NCBI GenBank assembly: GCA_964594775.1
Contig: CAZQNO010000004.1
Span: 16,556-80,555 of the forward strand
Length of the DNA: 64,000 nt
Direction of reading: 5' to 3'
Source: CAYFVU01 sp964594775
GTDB lineage: Bacteria > Spirochaetota > Spirochaetia > DSM-16054 > Sediminispirochaetaceae
The position numbers and the translations under genes are program-made. Within the stretch, counting starts at the first letter, position 1. The number at the start of each line of letters is the position of its first letter. The notes beneath the pieces were generated by a model. It saw nothing but the letters and a program-made list of their open reading frames with translations. It did no database searches and had not been told where the DNA came from. Below, one piece after another: positions 8,837 to 17,004 of this stretch.

Positions 8837-10902
8837 CCGATCGAGGAAAGGCGGAGGAGGAGATACGGAAACTCTCCGAGCTGCTGCGCCGGTATCAGCA
8901 CGACTATTTCGTGCTCGCTGCGCCCTCCGTGAGCGACAAGGAATACGACAGGCTCTTCGACCGGCTGCGAGAGCTGGAAGAGGAGTTTCCCGACCTCAAA
9001 GCCGCCGATTCACCCGCTCAGCGGGTCGGATCGGATTTGAGCGAAACCCTGCCCGAAGTAGAGCATCGCATTCCCGTCCTCAGTCTGGACAAGGCCTACA
9101 CCGTCGAGGATGTGGCCGGCTGGATGCGCCGAACCGCCGATAAGATCGGAAGACCCCTGAGCTTCGTCGTTGAGGAAAAGATAGATGGAGTTTCCATAGT
9201 TCTCTATTACGAGTCCGGGCTTCTTGTCCGGGCCCTTACCAGAGGCAACGGTTACGTGGGAAACGACATTACCGCAAACGTTAAGACGATAGGGGCCATA
9301 CCCCTCAGACTGCCGAAAAGCGTCGACCTATCGGTGCGGGGAGAGATCTACCTTCCCTTAGATAAGTTTGAAGGGCTCAACAAGACCCTGGAAACGCCCT
9401 ATGCCAATCCCAGAAATCTGGCGGCCGGAACCTTGAGAAGAATAAGAAGCAGCGAGGCAGCCGTCTTCCCTCTGACGATTTTCTGCTACGAGGGTTTTTT
9501 CGGTGATGACCGCTTGAGCCATATCGAAGTGCTGACGAGACTCCGCCGCCTCGGCTTTCGGGTAAGCAGCCGCATAGGGGTATTCTCCAGCCGGATAGGG
9601 GCGGAGGAGGTAGAGCATTCGGATCCCGCGTGGACCTTCGGAGATATCGAAGATCTTCCCGGTTACCTGGAAAGGGCCGCCGAAGAACGACGGAGCCTCG
9701 ACTACGAGATAGACGGGCTGGTGGTAAAGGTCGACGAACTGGACGTCCGCGAGGAGCTCGGTTACACGGGGCATCACCCTAGATGGGCCATCGCCTACAA
9801 ATTCGAGTCTCCCGAGGGTAGCACGATAGTGCGAAACATCGAGGTGCAGGTCGGACGCACGGGGAGAGTGACTCCCGTAGCCAGGGTCGAAGCGGTGCAG
9901 ATCGGCGGTTCGACGATCCGTAACGTAACCCTCCACAATCAGGACTATGTGGCGATGCTGGAGATCTCCATAGGAGACACCGTTGCGGTGAGCCGGCGGG
10001 GCGAGGTAATTCCTGCCGTCGAGCGGGTCCTGCAGAAGAATGAGGAGGGAAATCCGGTCTGGAAGATGCCGGATGAGTGTCCTTCCTGCGGATCCCTCCT
10101 TGAGATTCACGGGGCCCACCACTTTTGCCGAAACCCCTCCTGTCCCGATCAAATACGGGGAAGGCTCCACTTCTTTATCGGGACGGGACAGATGGATATC
10201 GACAATCTCGGTCCGGAGACGGTGGAGCTCCTCATTCGAGAAGGAATGATCGAAGATATTCCGGACCTCTATACGGTAGACTACCGGAAGCTGGTAGAGT
10301 ATCCCGGTTTCGGTGAAAAGAAAATCGCCCTCATCGAAGAGGGAATAGAAAAGAGCAAACAGCGACCCTTTTCGGTGCTTCTTCCCTCACTCGGTATACC
10401 GGAGGTCGGACCGAAGGTGACCGAACTTTTGATAGGCTCCGGATACACGGACATAGACGCGATTCTGCGGCTCGCCGAAGAGCAAGAGGAAGAAAAGTTT
10501 GTCGCCATCAAGGGTATTGGAAAAAAGACGGCGAAGACGATTATAGAGGAGTTCTCGCGGCCCGAACAGCGTCGGCGTATTCAGCGGCTGCGGGAGCTCG
10601 GTCTGCGCATGCGGGCGGAGGAGAAGGAGATTTCCCCAGCCTCGAGGGCCGGCGGTGAGTTCGCCGGCGAGCTGTGGTGCGTGACCGGCAGTTTCGCCCG
10701 CTTCAATCCGCGGAGTAAGGCCGTCGAGGAGATAAAAAGCCGCGGCGGGAGAACGAGCTCCCAGGTTTCCGGGGCCACAACGCATCTACTGGTGGGAGAG
10801 AATCCGGGCAGCAAACTGAAGAAGGCCCGAGACTTGGCTGTGAAGATAGTACAGGAAGAAGAGTTTCTGCGGAGACTCGGCTTCGATCAGGAGGAAGAGT
10901 GA
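8833..10902 (+). CDS. ligA: NAD-dependent DNA ligase LigA
   Basis: The 689-residue product has the full family architecture. An N-terminal NAD-binding (Ia) region begins it. The adenylation domain carries the nucleophilic lysine in KIDG (Lys116) and the LTRGNGYVGNDIT motif. An OB fold follows, then a four-cysteine zinc finger (Cys416, 419, 432, 437), helix-hairpin-helix repeats (LIREGMIEDIPDLY; GIPEVGPKV; FVAIKGIGKKTA), and a C-terminal BRCT domain (about 612-689, GELWCVTGSF). It seals nicks in replication and repair. The ATG overlaps the upstream stop, so it is coupled to the SPOR gene. The length is normal for the family (about 670 residues). Confidence 0.97.
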   Translation: MTDRGKAEEEIRKLSELLRRYQHDYFVLAAPSVSDKEYDRLFDRLRELEEEFPDLKAADSPAQRVGSDLSETLPEVEHRIPVLSLDKAYTVEDVAGWMRRTADKIGRPLSFVVEEKIDGVSIVLYYESGLLVRALTRGNGYVGNDITANVKTIGAIPLRLPKSVDLSVRGEIYLPLDKFEGLNKTLETPYANPRNLAAGTLRRIRSSEAAVFPLTIFCYEGFFGDDRLSHIEVLTRLRRLGFRVSSRIGVFSSRIGAEEVEHSDPAWTFGDIEDLPGYLERAAEERRSLDYEIDGLVVKVDELDVREELGYTGHHPRWAIAYKFESPEGSTIVRNIEVQVGRTGRVTPVARVEAVQIGGSTIRNVTLHNQDYVAMLEISIGDTVAVSRRGEVIPAVERVLQKNEEGNPVWKMPDECPSCGSLLEIHGAHHFCRNPSCPDQIRGRLHFFIGTGQMDIDNLGPETVELLIREGMIEDIPDLYTVDYRKLVEYPGFGEKKIALIEEGIEKSKQRPFSVLLPSLGIPEVGPKVTELLIGSGYTDIDAILRLAEEQEEEKFVAIKGIGKKTAKTIIEEFSRPEQRRRIQRLRELGLRMRAEEKEISPASRAGGEFAGELWCVTGSFARFNPRSKAVEEIKSRGGRTSSQVSGATTHLLVGENPGSKLKKARDLAVKIVQEEEFLRRLGFDQEEE

Positions 10903-11666
10903 TGGCTAGTGTACAGCAGATCTATGAGACTCAGGAAAAAACCGAGGACATCATCCAAACGGTTGGTGAACTCAAACGTGAAGGATTCGGCGTCATCCCG
11001 CCTCAGCAGTATCGTATAGATATCGATGATGACTTTTATCCCCTCTGGCGGCAGGTGGAACCGTACACGATGATCAGCCTCGAGAGAGGCTACGCGGTCT
11101 ACAAGGCCGTCGAATACGTGGTAAAGAACCGGGTCCCCGGAAGCTTCGTCGAGTGCGGCGTGTGGAAGGGGGGGGCGAGCATGCTCATGGCCCTCTCTCT
11201 CAGAGCCTTCGACGGGCCCTTGAGGAGGATCTATCTCTACGACACCTTTGAGGGTATGACCGAACCGGGGGATGAGGATCGCATAGCCTGGAACGATGAG
11301 CATGTCGGCCAACGGTGGAACCGCTTCACCAATTGGGCCGTCCCCAAATCGGAGGTAATGGCGAACTTCGCGGAGATCGACTATCCCCTTGAATTGATTC
11401 TCCCGATCGAGGGGAATGTACTGCGGACCCTCCGGCGGACTAAACCCGATGAGATCGCGATCCTGCGCTTGGATACGGACTGGTATGAGTCGACCCTCAC
11501 CGAACTGAGGGTGCTCTATCCGCGGCTCAGCAGGCGGGGGGTTCTTCTCATCGACGATTACGGGCACTTCACCGGGGCCCGGAAGGCGGTAGATCAATAC
11601 TTCGCTTCCGGCGGGCCGCTATTGCACAGGGACGATTACACCGGGCGCAGCGCCGTCAAACCCTGA
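10902..11666 (+). CDS. TylF/MycF-type macrocin O-methyltransferase family protein
   Basis: This 254-residue SAM-dependent methyltransferase belongs to the TylF family. Evidence is the GSFVECGVWKGGASMLMA SAM loop (about 84-101), YLYDTFEGMTEP, LRLDTDWYEST (metal/substrate region), and LLIDDYGHFTGARKAVDQYF near the C-terminus. Relatives methylate sugar or polyketide hydroxyls, and homologues are common in glycan loci. The ATG shares bases with the ligA stop (TGATG), and an in-frame GTG lies just before it at 10899. Its place after ligA says little, but it could methylate sugars made by the glycan genes elsewhere in the window. That is inference. Confidence 0.85.
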   Translation: MASVQQIYETQEKTEDIIQTVGELKREGFGVIPPQQYRIDIDDDFYPLWRQVEPYTMISLERGYAVYKAVEYVVKNRVPGSFVECGVWKGGASMLMALSLRAFDGPLRRIYLYDTFEGMTEPGDEDRIAWNDEHVGQRWNRFTNWAVPKSEVMANFAEIDYPLELILPIEGNVLRTLRRTKPDEIAILRLDTDWYESTLTELRVLYPRLSRRGVLLIDDYGHFTGARKAVDQYFASGGPLLHRDDYTGRSAVKP

Positions 11667-11667
11667 A

Positions 11668-12015
11668 TCATTTAAAATGGTCCCGGGAAGGTCCCCTCGA
11701 TATCGGCTTGAGATAGCTGTGAAGGGGGCCCTTCGCGCTGCCGCTGAGCTGCTCAAGAACACTTTCTATCATCATACGGTACTGCGGATATCGTATTCTC
11801 ATCTTGTCGGTATAGACAATTTCCTCTTCGACCCGGCGCCGCTTCTCCCCTCCGAGAAAGGAGAGGAGGACGTGCCGCTCCTCCTTCACGAGGTAGAGAA
11901 GGGATACGGCTATCTCACGGTCGGCCATACGCATCAAGCGGTTCTGCACCTCCGCCGGAGGGAGGAGATCGAGCAGCTTGAGCAGCCGCCGGTCGGGAGT
12001 GTCTTGGGCCGGCAT
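11668..12015 (-). CDS. Small protein of unknown function, weakly FliG-like
   Basis: This 115-residue, charged, mostly helical protein has no signal peptide. The pattern LLDLLPPAEVQNRLMRMAD and LLSFLGGEKRRRVEEEI resembles the repeated helical motifs of FliG, where leucine-rich pairs precede a loop and an acidic helix. The EHPQR surface motif of FliG is absent. It converges with the TylF gene (1 bp between stops) and starts 3 bp beyond the stop of the PEGA-protein gene, so it is the last gene of that minus-strand pair. I cannot assign a function. Confidence 0.6.
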   Translation of the reverse strand: MPAQDTPDRRLLKLLDLLPPAEVQNRLMRMADREIAVSLLYLVKEERHVLLSFLGGEKRRRVEEEIVYTDKMRIRYPQYRMMIESVLEQLSGSAKGPLHSYLKPISRGPSRDHFK

Positions 12016-12018
12016 TGA

Positions 12019-13674
12019 CTACCTCGTTACGGAGGCACCGATGCCTCCGCCTAAGGAAAACTCTTGCGGATACGCGCCGATATCCGCCGCCGCAAAGAGA
12101 TTCACAGAAAAAACGGATTTCGTCGGCAGCAGATGGCTTTCTGCGGCCACCCGCAGGATTGCCTCGTTCGGCTGCTGCGTGTCGTAGAGCAAACGTGCCG
12201 AGAGGGCTCCGACAAGCCTTCCGGCTTCAAGAAGAAGGGCGGCTGCGGCTCCCGATGAAAAGGCGGCGGATATCGACGAGGGCGGGAGCTTTTCGTTGTG
12301 CGCTTCTTCCTCTTCGGTCTCATCGGCAAAAAAGAGGAGAGACGCCTTCGGTTCGAGGGCGAAGGCGAGCAGGGACCCGCCTATCCTCACCGGAAAGGAT
12401 AGGCTCAGACCCGTAGCGGGGAGGAAGGAATCGCGGCGAAAGGAGTGGAGATAGTTTCCCGAGACGGCGGCGGAGATGCTGAGGGGTGAAGTTCCGCCGG
12501 AAGGAAAGAGGAGGGCCTTCGCCTCCATGCCCGCATAGGCTGCGTCATTCCCCGATTCGGCTAGTTCGACACCGGCCGTAAGGGCCAGAGAACGACCATT
12601 CTCTCGGGAATAGACCCCGTAGAGAGAGGCGGGAAAGTGTGCTTTAGCGGAGGAACTATATTCTTCATAGAAGAAGAGGGGGATAAAACCGGTCTGCAGC
12701 CCCTCAGCTCGCCGGGGAGGAAGGGCGCAGAGGAGGCTGCCGCTTCGACCGAACGGTGCCGGAAAGAGGGCCGGCTTGAGATTTCCGTCTATCAAAAGGG
12801 TCGTTTCTTCGGTGAGAGTCGAACCGTCCTTAAAAGTCCCTTGCACACGTATTCGGTAGGTCCCCGACCGGAGCTCCCGCAGGCGCGGCGACGCGCCGGT
12901 ATCGCCGGGCCACGTATACTCCTGCGAGGCCCGGAAAGCTTTTCCCAGTCGGCGGTGCTCCACGCTGCGTCCGTCGGGTCCGATTATTTCCAGCTTAAGT
13001 TCGGCCGGTGCGCTGAGCTCCCAGCGGATCTCCGTGTAAGACTTGGGACCTCCGGTTTTCGGATTGATCCGGCTCCTAGAGAGCTTGAGGGGAGAGATCA
13101 TCGGGGCCGCCGGTTCGAGTTCGATTCTTTGTTCCCACGGCTTTCCTTCCTCGATGCCGATAGTCTGTTCAAAGCTAATAGAGCCGAAGCTGCGGATGGT
13201 GAGCCGATAGGTTCCCACGGGCAGTAAAGCCGGGAGCGTCTCGACGCTTTGTCCGCCCACCAGGACTTCGGCATCCTCCGGAACGATTATCGGGGCGAAA
13301 ATGCCGTTTTTTCGGCGGAGCTCTATGTTCATTCGCAGACCCGTTTCTCTCTTCATGTCCAGCCATGCGGAGACGGGCTCGTAGCCGGGCATTGCCGCAA
13401 AGACCTTATAGGAGCCCGGTTTGAGTTCGATGCGGAGGGGTGACTCTCCCGCCGCCCTTCCGTTGATCGAAAGTTCGGCCCCCTCCGGTTCCGTTTCTAT
13501 AAGCAGAATGCCGCCGGACAGATCGAGGTCTTTTTCCACCGTCGCCGTCGAGAGCGCTAAGGGCGCCGAGGCTGTCGTGCTTGCTTCCTGCGCGAAGGCT
13601 GCCCCCCCGCCGATGAAGGTGCTGAGAAGGAAAAAGCACAGGAGTATATGCGGTGTGGTCTTTCCGGCATTCAT
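12019..13674 (-). CDS. PEGA-domain envelope protein with probable C-terminal barrel region
   Basis: The chosen ATG at 13674 gives a 551-residue protein with a signal peptide (ILLCFFLLSTFIGGGAAFAQ). The open frame extends about 100 residues further upstream, but that part is not protein-like. A PEGA domain follows (about 50-125; GGILLIETEPEGAELSING, LKPGSYKVFAAMPGYE). A second similar module comes after it, then an Ig-like/FlgD-like module (SGTYRIRVQGTFKDGSTL). The last ~230 residues alternate hydrophobic and polar residues and end GGGIGASVTR, as in outer-membrane beta-barrels. PEGA domains are thought to bind surface layers or carbohydrate. The role is otherwise unknown. AAGAGG lies close to the ATG. 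Confidence 0.75.
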   Translation of the reverse strand: MNAGKTTPHILLCFFLLSTFIGGGAAFAQEASTTASAPLALSTATVEKDLDLSGGILLIETEPEGAELSINGRAAGESPLRIELKPGSYKVFAAMPGYEPVSAWLDMKRETGLRMNIELRRKNGIFAPIIVPEDAEVLVGGQSVETLPALLPVGTYRLTIRSFGSISFEQTIGIEEGKPWEQRIELEPAAPMISPLKLSRSRINPKTGGPKSYTEIRWELSAPAELKLEIIGPDGRSVEHRRLGKAFRASQEYTWPGDTGASPRLRELRSGTYRIRVQGTFKDGSTLTEETTLLIDGNLKPALFPAPFGRSGSLLCALPPRRAEGLQTGFIPLFFYEEYSSSAKAHFPASLYGVYSRENGRSLALTAGVELAESGNDAAYAGMEAKALLFPSGGTSPLSISAAVSGNYLHSFRRDSFLPATGLSLSFPVRIGGSLLAFALEPKASLLFFADETEEEEAHNEKLPPSSISAAFSSGAAAALLLEAGRLVGALSARLLYDTQQPNEAILRVAAESHLLPTKSVFSVNLFAAADIGAYPQEFSLGGGIGASVTR

Positions 13675-13834
13675 TGCCTCTTCATTATCCGTCGAATCTA
13701 GGGGAAAATCAACAAGCTCAGAGTCCCTTTCCACGTCCCAAATAACCGGTCCCCTATAGCCGGCGCTAATATTTGCCCCCGGCCCTGACGATAATAGGAA
13801 AGAAGAAGCGGCAAAGAGAGGAGGAAGAGGCCGA

Positions 13835-14524
13835 GTGACGACAGCCGGTATACATCGCAGAAATCCCGCGGGCACGGCCCCTTTGAGACTCAGCTCTTTT
13901 GCCTTTGCGGCGAGGCTTCTCTGCATTCTCCTCCTCTTTTTCACCGGTTTTCCCGCAGCGGCCCAAGATTCCACCCAAGATCAAACCCAAGATACTGGGC
14001 AGGAAGCTGCGGCGGGTCCACCGAGTCCATCGAGCGGAGAAGACGGTAAAGGGGACTTCGAGCCCCTGGCCAAGGGATTCAACAATATCCTGCTCGGTAT
14101 GGGGATGGAGGCGGTGAAGGAGGAGTTGAAGAGGGATCCGAATTTCCGGTTCCGCGGCGATCCGGACGTGAGCATGATGCGTACTCCCAATACCAGTCTC
14201 ATAGAGTGTCGGGGCTACTACTATGTAGAGCGCGCTTCTTTTCAATTTATCGACGACTCCCTCTATACCATCACTATCATCCTCGAAGCGAAGAAAATGG
14301 GACACTATGCGATGTTTACGGCCCTGTCGGAAAAATATGGCGAGCCTGATTCTCTTTCTCCGGAAAAGTCGATCTGGGAGAACGATGAACTCATCATTTC
14401 CCTGGAACGGCCCCTCAGGGTAAAGTATATGGCGAAGGAAATCCTTGAGGAACTAATGCGGGAGCAGAGGAAGAAGAAGTCCGTCGAAACGATCTCCCGG
14501 GAGCGGTTCCTCGAACAGTTCTAG
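13835..14524 (+). CDS. Exported protein of unknown function
   Basis: This 229-residue protein begins at a GTG preceded by a strong purine-rich site (GAGGAAGAGG). Residues about 20-44 form a signal peptide (LLCILLLFFTGFPAAAQ). A Gln/Thr/Asp-rich linker follows, and a conserved-looking domain starts at about residue 78 (FNNILLGMGMEAVKEELKRD). That pattern, a helix followed by SLIECRGYYYVERASFQFID and LYTITIILEAKK, recurs in spirochaete proteins that monitor periplasmic components, but I do not know its name. It lies 6 bp before the DUF192 lipoprotein gene and is probably cotranscribed with it. Confidence 0.7.
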   Translation: MTTAGIHRRNPAGTAPLRLSSFAFAARLLCILLLFFTGFPAAAQDSTQDQTQDTGQEAAAGPPSPSSGEDGKGDFEPLAKGFNNILLGMGMEAVKEELKRDPNFRFRGDPDVSMMRTPNTSLIECRGYYYVERASFQFIDDSLYTITIILEAKKMGHYAMFTALSEKYGEPDSLSPEKSIWENDELIISLERPLRVKYMAKEILEELMREQRKKKSVETISRERFLEQF

Positions 14525-14530
14525 GATAAA

Positions 14531-14986
14531 ATGATGAGAGGCCGTACAACGTCGTATCTTCTGCTTGTGTCTCTGCTTTTTATGCTGCTCCTCGGTTCCT
14601 GCGCAGGGGGGGAAGAGAAGTTGGACGAACGGATAGAAATTGGAGTTGGAAGGGAGACCGTTACCGTCGAAGTTGCCAGGAGCGAGGAAGACCGGCGGCG
14701 GGGGCTGATGAATCGTGAGGCCCTTGGAGAACGGGAAGGGATGCTCTTCGTCTTCGAAAGCGACCGACAGATGAGCTTTTGGATGAAAGACACCGAGATC
14801 CCCCTCAGCATCGCCTATATCTCGGCAGAGGGGCAGATCCGCGAGATCCACGAACTGGAGCCCCGCTCGCTGAGGACCGTGGAATCGCAGCGGGCCTTGC
14901 GCTACGCCCTAGAAGTCCCGCGGGGAGCCTTTGAACGGGCCGGAGCGGGCGTCGGCGACTATATCGAGTTTCCCGAGAATTGGTAG
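14531..14986 (+). CDS. DUF192-family lipoprotein
   Basis: This 151-residue protein has a lipoprotein signal (LLFMLLLGSC, Cys at about 24). The DUF192 domain follows: VEVARSEEDRRRGLMNRE, GMLFVFESDRQMSFWMKDT, IPLSIAYIS, and LEVPRGAFERAGAGVGD near the end. DUF192 proteins are small beta-rich proteins of unclear function, mostly exported or lipidated. Domain order and length match the family. The gene is 6 bp after the previous exported-protein gene and convergent with xseB. Confidence 0.9.
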   Translation: MMRGRTTSYLLLVSLLFMLLLGSCAGGEEKLDERIEIGVGRETVTVEVARSEEDRRRGLMNREALGEREGMLFVFESDRQMSFWMKDTEIPLSIAYISAEGQIREIHELEPRSLRTVESQRALRYALEVPRGAFERAGAGVGDYIEFPENW

Positions 14987-15006
14987 GCGGCCCCTGTGGT
15001 CGGTTC

Positions 15007-15240
15007 CTAACTTTCGTCGTCTTCGAAGAGCCGGAGATTCGGCTCTTCGTTCGGGGCTTCGGGCTCGTTTACCAGGATTTCGATCTTCCGTTCGATTTTT
15101 GAGAGGTCCTTCTCCAGGCTTTTCGCCAGTTTGATGCCCTTTTCGAAAAGCTCCACCGCTTCGTCCAGAGGAATGTCGCCGCCCTTCATCTTTTCATTGA
15201 GCTCCTCCAGTTCCGAGAGCCGGTCTTCGAATTTCTTCAT
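15007..15240 (-). CDS. xseB: Exodeoxyribonuclease VII small subunit
   Basis: This 77-residue XseB starts at ATG 15240, one base after the xseA stop (TAAGATG). Family motifs are present: FEDRLSELEELNEKMKGGDIPLDEAVELFEKG split over the two helices, then KLAKSLEKDLSKIERKIE. The C-terminus is acidic. XseB helices bundle around the XseA coiled coil to form exonuclease VII, which degrades single-stranded DNA. The longer upstream open frame only overlaps xseA and is ignored. Confidence 0.93.
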   Translation of the reverse strand: MKKFEDRLSELEELNEKMKGGDIPLDEAVELFEKGIKLAKSLEKDLSKIERKIEILVNEPEAPNEEPNLRLFEDDES

Positions 15241-15241
15241 C

Positions 15242-16495
15242 TTACTCCTCCTCTGTAGAAAGGCGTGATGTTTCTCGCCGACGATCTTCCGCTGCCCCGC
15301 CGGCAATGACCTCCGCAGAGAGCCGCCCGGCGTGGAGTCGAATGTCCAGACGGTCTGAAGGCCCCGCCTGCCGGTAAGAGCGCACGAGACTTCCGTCGTC
15401 GCTTCGGGTGACCACGGCATAACCCCTCTTCAGGGTTGCCTCCGGGGAATTTGCCTCCAGCTCGCCGCAAAGCAGGGCGAGGCGGTGCCTGCGCTCCTTC
15501 ACCAGATCGCCGCCGCGGCGGATGAGTTCCTCCTTTGCATCGTCGAGGCGTAGATATGCCGGTTGAACGATCCGCCGAAGGCGTTCGAGAAGGTTATCGG
15601 AACTGAATCTCTCGATGAGAAGGCGGCTGCGTTCGGTGCGCTCCTGCAGCCTTCGAGCCATCTCTTCCCGGACCGCGGTGACCCGTTGAGAGAGTTCTTC
15701 CCTGCCGGCGCTGACTAGTTCCGCCGCGGCGGAGGGGGTGGGGACGGCGAGGTCCGCGGCGAAGTCGCTGAGAGCCGTATCGGTTTGATGCCCGACGGCG
15801 GAAATAAGCGGCGTAGCCGATGCGGCAATCGCCCGGACGAGTCTTTCGTCGGAGAAGGGAAGGAGATCCTCTAAGGAGCCGCCTCCCCTGCCCACGATGA
15901 TCACATCGCCGAGGGCGTAGCTGTCCGCCCGCCTCACCTGATCCGCCAGCTTCGCACCGGCTTCCTCGCCCTGCACCGGCGCGGGGAGGATCACCACGTC
16001 GAGGCCGGATGACCTGCGGCCGAGTACGTTGAGAATGTCGCGTATGGCGGCGCCGGTAGGAGAGGTGACAACGGCGATCTTCCGGGGGAATACGGGGAGG
16101 GGGCGCTTTCGTTCCTCGTCGAAGAGTCCTTCGGCGGCCAAACGTCTTTTTCGTTCCTCCAGCATAGCGAGGATCGTACCGGTGCCGGCTCTCTCCATCG
16201 TTTCGGCGATTATTTGATAGACCCCTCTCTTCCCGTAGACCCCGAGATTTCCTCGCAGGATTACCTTGTCGCCGTCCTTGGGAAGAAAACCCGTTCGGGC
16301 GGCCCGGTGACGGAACATCACCGCCTGAAGCATTGCCTCCTCGTCCTTGAGGGAGAAGTACCAGTGTCCGCTGGAGGCGGGCCGAAAGTTCGAAATTTCT
16401 CCTTCCACCGCAACGACGGGAAAGGATGTCTCGATGACCTCCTTTATGATGGACGTGAGTTCCGAGATCCCATAGACGTGCTCGGTGTTCTGCAT
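15242..16495 (-). CDS. xseA: Exodeoxyribonuclease VII large subunit
   Basis: The 417-residue product has an N-terminal OB fold (VVAVEGEISNFRPASSGHWYFSLKD), the catalytic core (IAVVTSPTGAAIRDIL; IIVGRGGGSLEDLLPFSDE; AVGHQTDTALSDFAADLAVPTPSAAAE, shown in parts) and a helical C-terminal region before the NSPEATLKRGYAVV motif. With XseB it forms exonuclease VII, used in recombination and mismatch repair. Length is normal for the family (about 400-450). The ATG at 16495 lies 18 bp from the first of two AGTATACT repeats, which could influence its promoter. Confidence 0.95.
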   Translation of the reverse strand: MQNTEHVYGISELTSIIKEVIETSFPVVAVEGEISNFRPASSGHWYFSLKDEEAMLQAVMFRHRAARTGFLPKDGDKVILRGNLGVYGKRGVYQIIAETMERAGTGTILAMLEERKRRLAAEGLFDEERKRPLPVFPRKIAVVTSPTGAAIRDILNVLGRRSSGLDVVILPAPVQGEEAGAKLADQVRRADSYALGDVIIVGRGGGSLEDLLPFSDERLVRAIAASATPLISAVGHQTDTALSDFAADLAVPTPSAAAELVSAGREELSQRVTAVREEMARRLQERTERSRLLIERFSSDNLLERLRRIVQPAYLRLDDAKEELIRRGGDLVKERRHRLALLCGELEANSPEATLKRGYAVVTRSDDGSLVRSYRQAGPSDRLDIRLHAGRLSAEVIAGGAAEDRRRETSRLSTEEE

Positions 16496-16512
16496 TCCTT
16501 ATCCCTCTCCTC

Positions 16513-16534
16513 AGTATACTATGCCCAGTATACT
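16513..16534. promoter_or_regulatory. Paired AGTATACT palindromes between divergent genes
   Basis: The perfect 8-bp palindrome AGTATACT occurs at 16513-16520 and again at 16527-16534, both inside the longer direct repeat CAGTATACTA. A third copy lies at 16589-16596 inside the 12-bp palindrome GGAGTATACTCC. The pair sits between xseA (minus) and the small gene at 16558 (plus), at an operator-like spacing of 14 bp. They may bind a repressor or overlap -10 elements. This is a sequence observation; the function is inferred. Confidence 0.4.
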
Positions 16535-16557
16535 AAAACCGGCATAGAGAGGAAAAT

Positions 16558-16978
16558 ATGAAACAGATGACATACAGAGTTTTTTTGGAGTATACTCCTC
16601 GAACTCACCGAGGGGGAAACGGGCCTTTCTGTGGCCGGACACACGTTCGACCTCAATAAAAAAGACATTCCCGGGGAAGTGTCCCTTCTTCCGGATAACT
16701 ACCGCGAAGCGATGGCCGTGCTAGCCGAACTCTCGGAGGTGATGGAAGACTCCGATGAGGGCTTGGAGACCCGAGTCTGGACGAGCGGCGGCAACGGCGC
16801 GCCCTACGGAACCGAATTCATCAAGGTCATAGCATCGACTCTACAGTTTAAGGAGAGAGAAGAGGCCTTCAGCGAACTCGGCAGCGCCGACAGCCGTATG
16901 CTGACGAGGGGCCTGGCGGTAAAGGCGAAGAAAGAGATGCGTTCGGAGGAGATGATCAGCTGTACTAACGTGGAGTAG
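16558..16978 (+). CDS. Small hypothetical gene with apparent frameshift at a T7 tract
   Basis: The best initiation site is ATG 16558, preceded by GAGAGGAAAAT. That frame (MKQMTYRVF) meets a run of seven T (16580-16586) and then leaves the reading frame that continues to 16978. With six T the frames join as MKQMTYRVFWSILLELTEGE and run on to the TAG at 16978, a 139-residue acidic protein. As written, the downstream frame could start only at GTG 16631, which has no clear ribosome-binding site and gives 115 residues. The options are a base-calling error, a real mutation, or slippage on the T tract. No family is recognised and no signal peptide is present. Confidence 0.55.
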
Positions 16979-17004
16979 GGGTATCCGGCAATCTCCGCCG
17001 CTCG

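Noticed and set aside
15720..15740. TCCGCCGCGGCGGA palindrome in xseA as another inserted element
   Set aside because: It encodes the conserved Ser-Ala-Ala-Ala-Glu motif of XseA, so protein sequence explains it.
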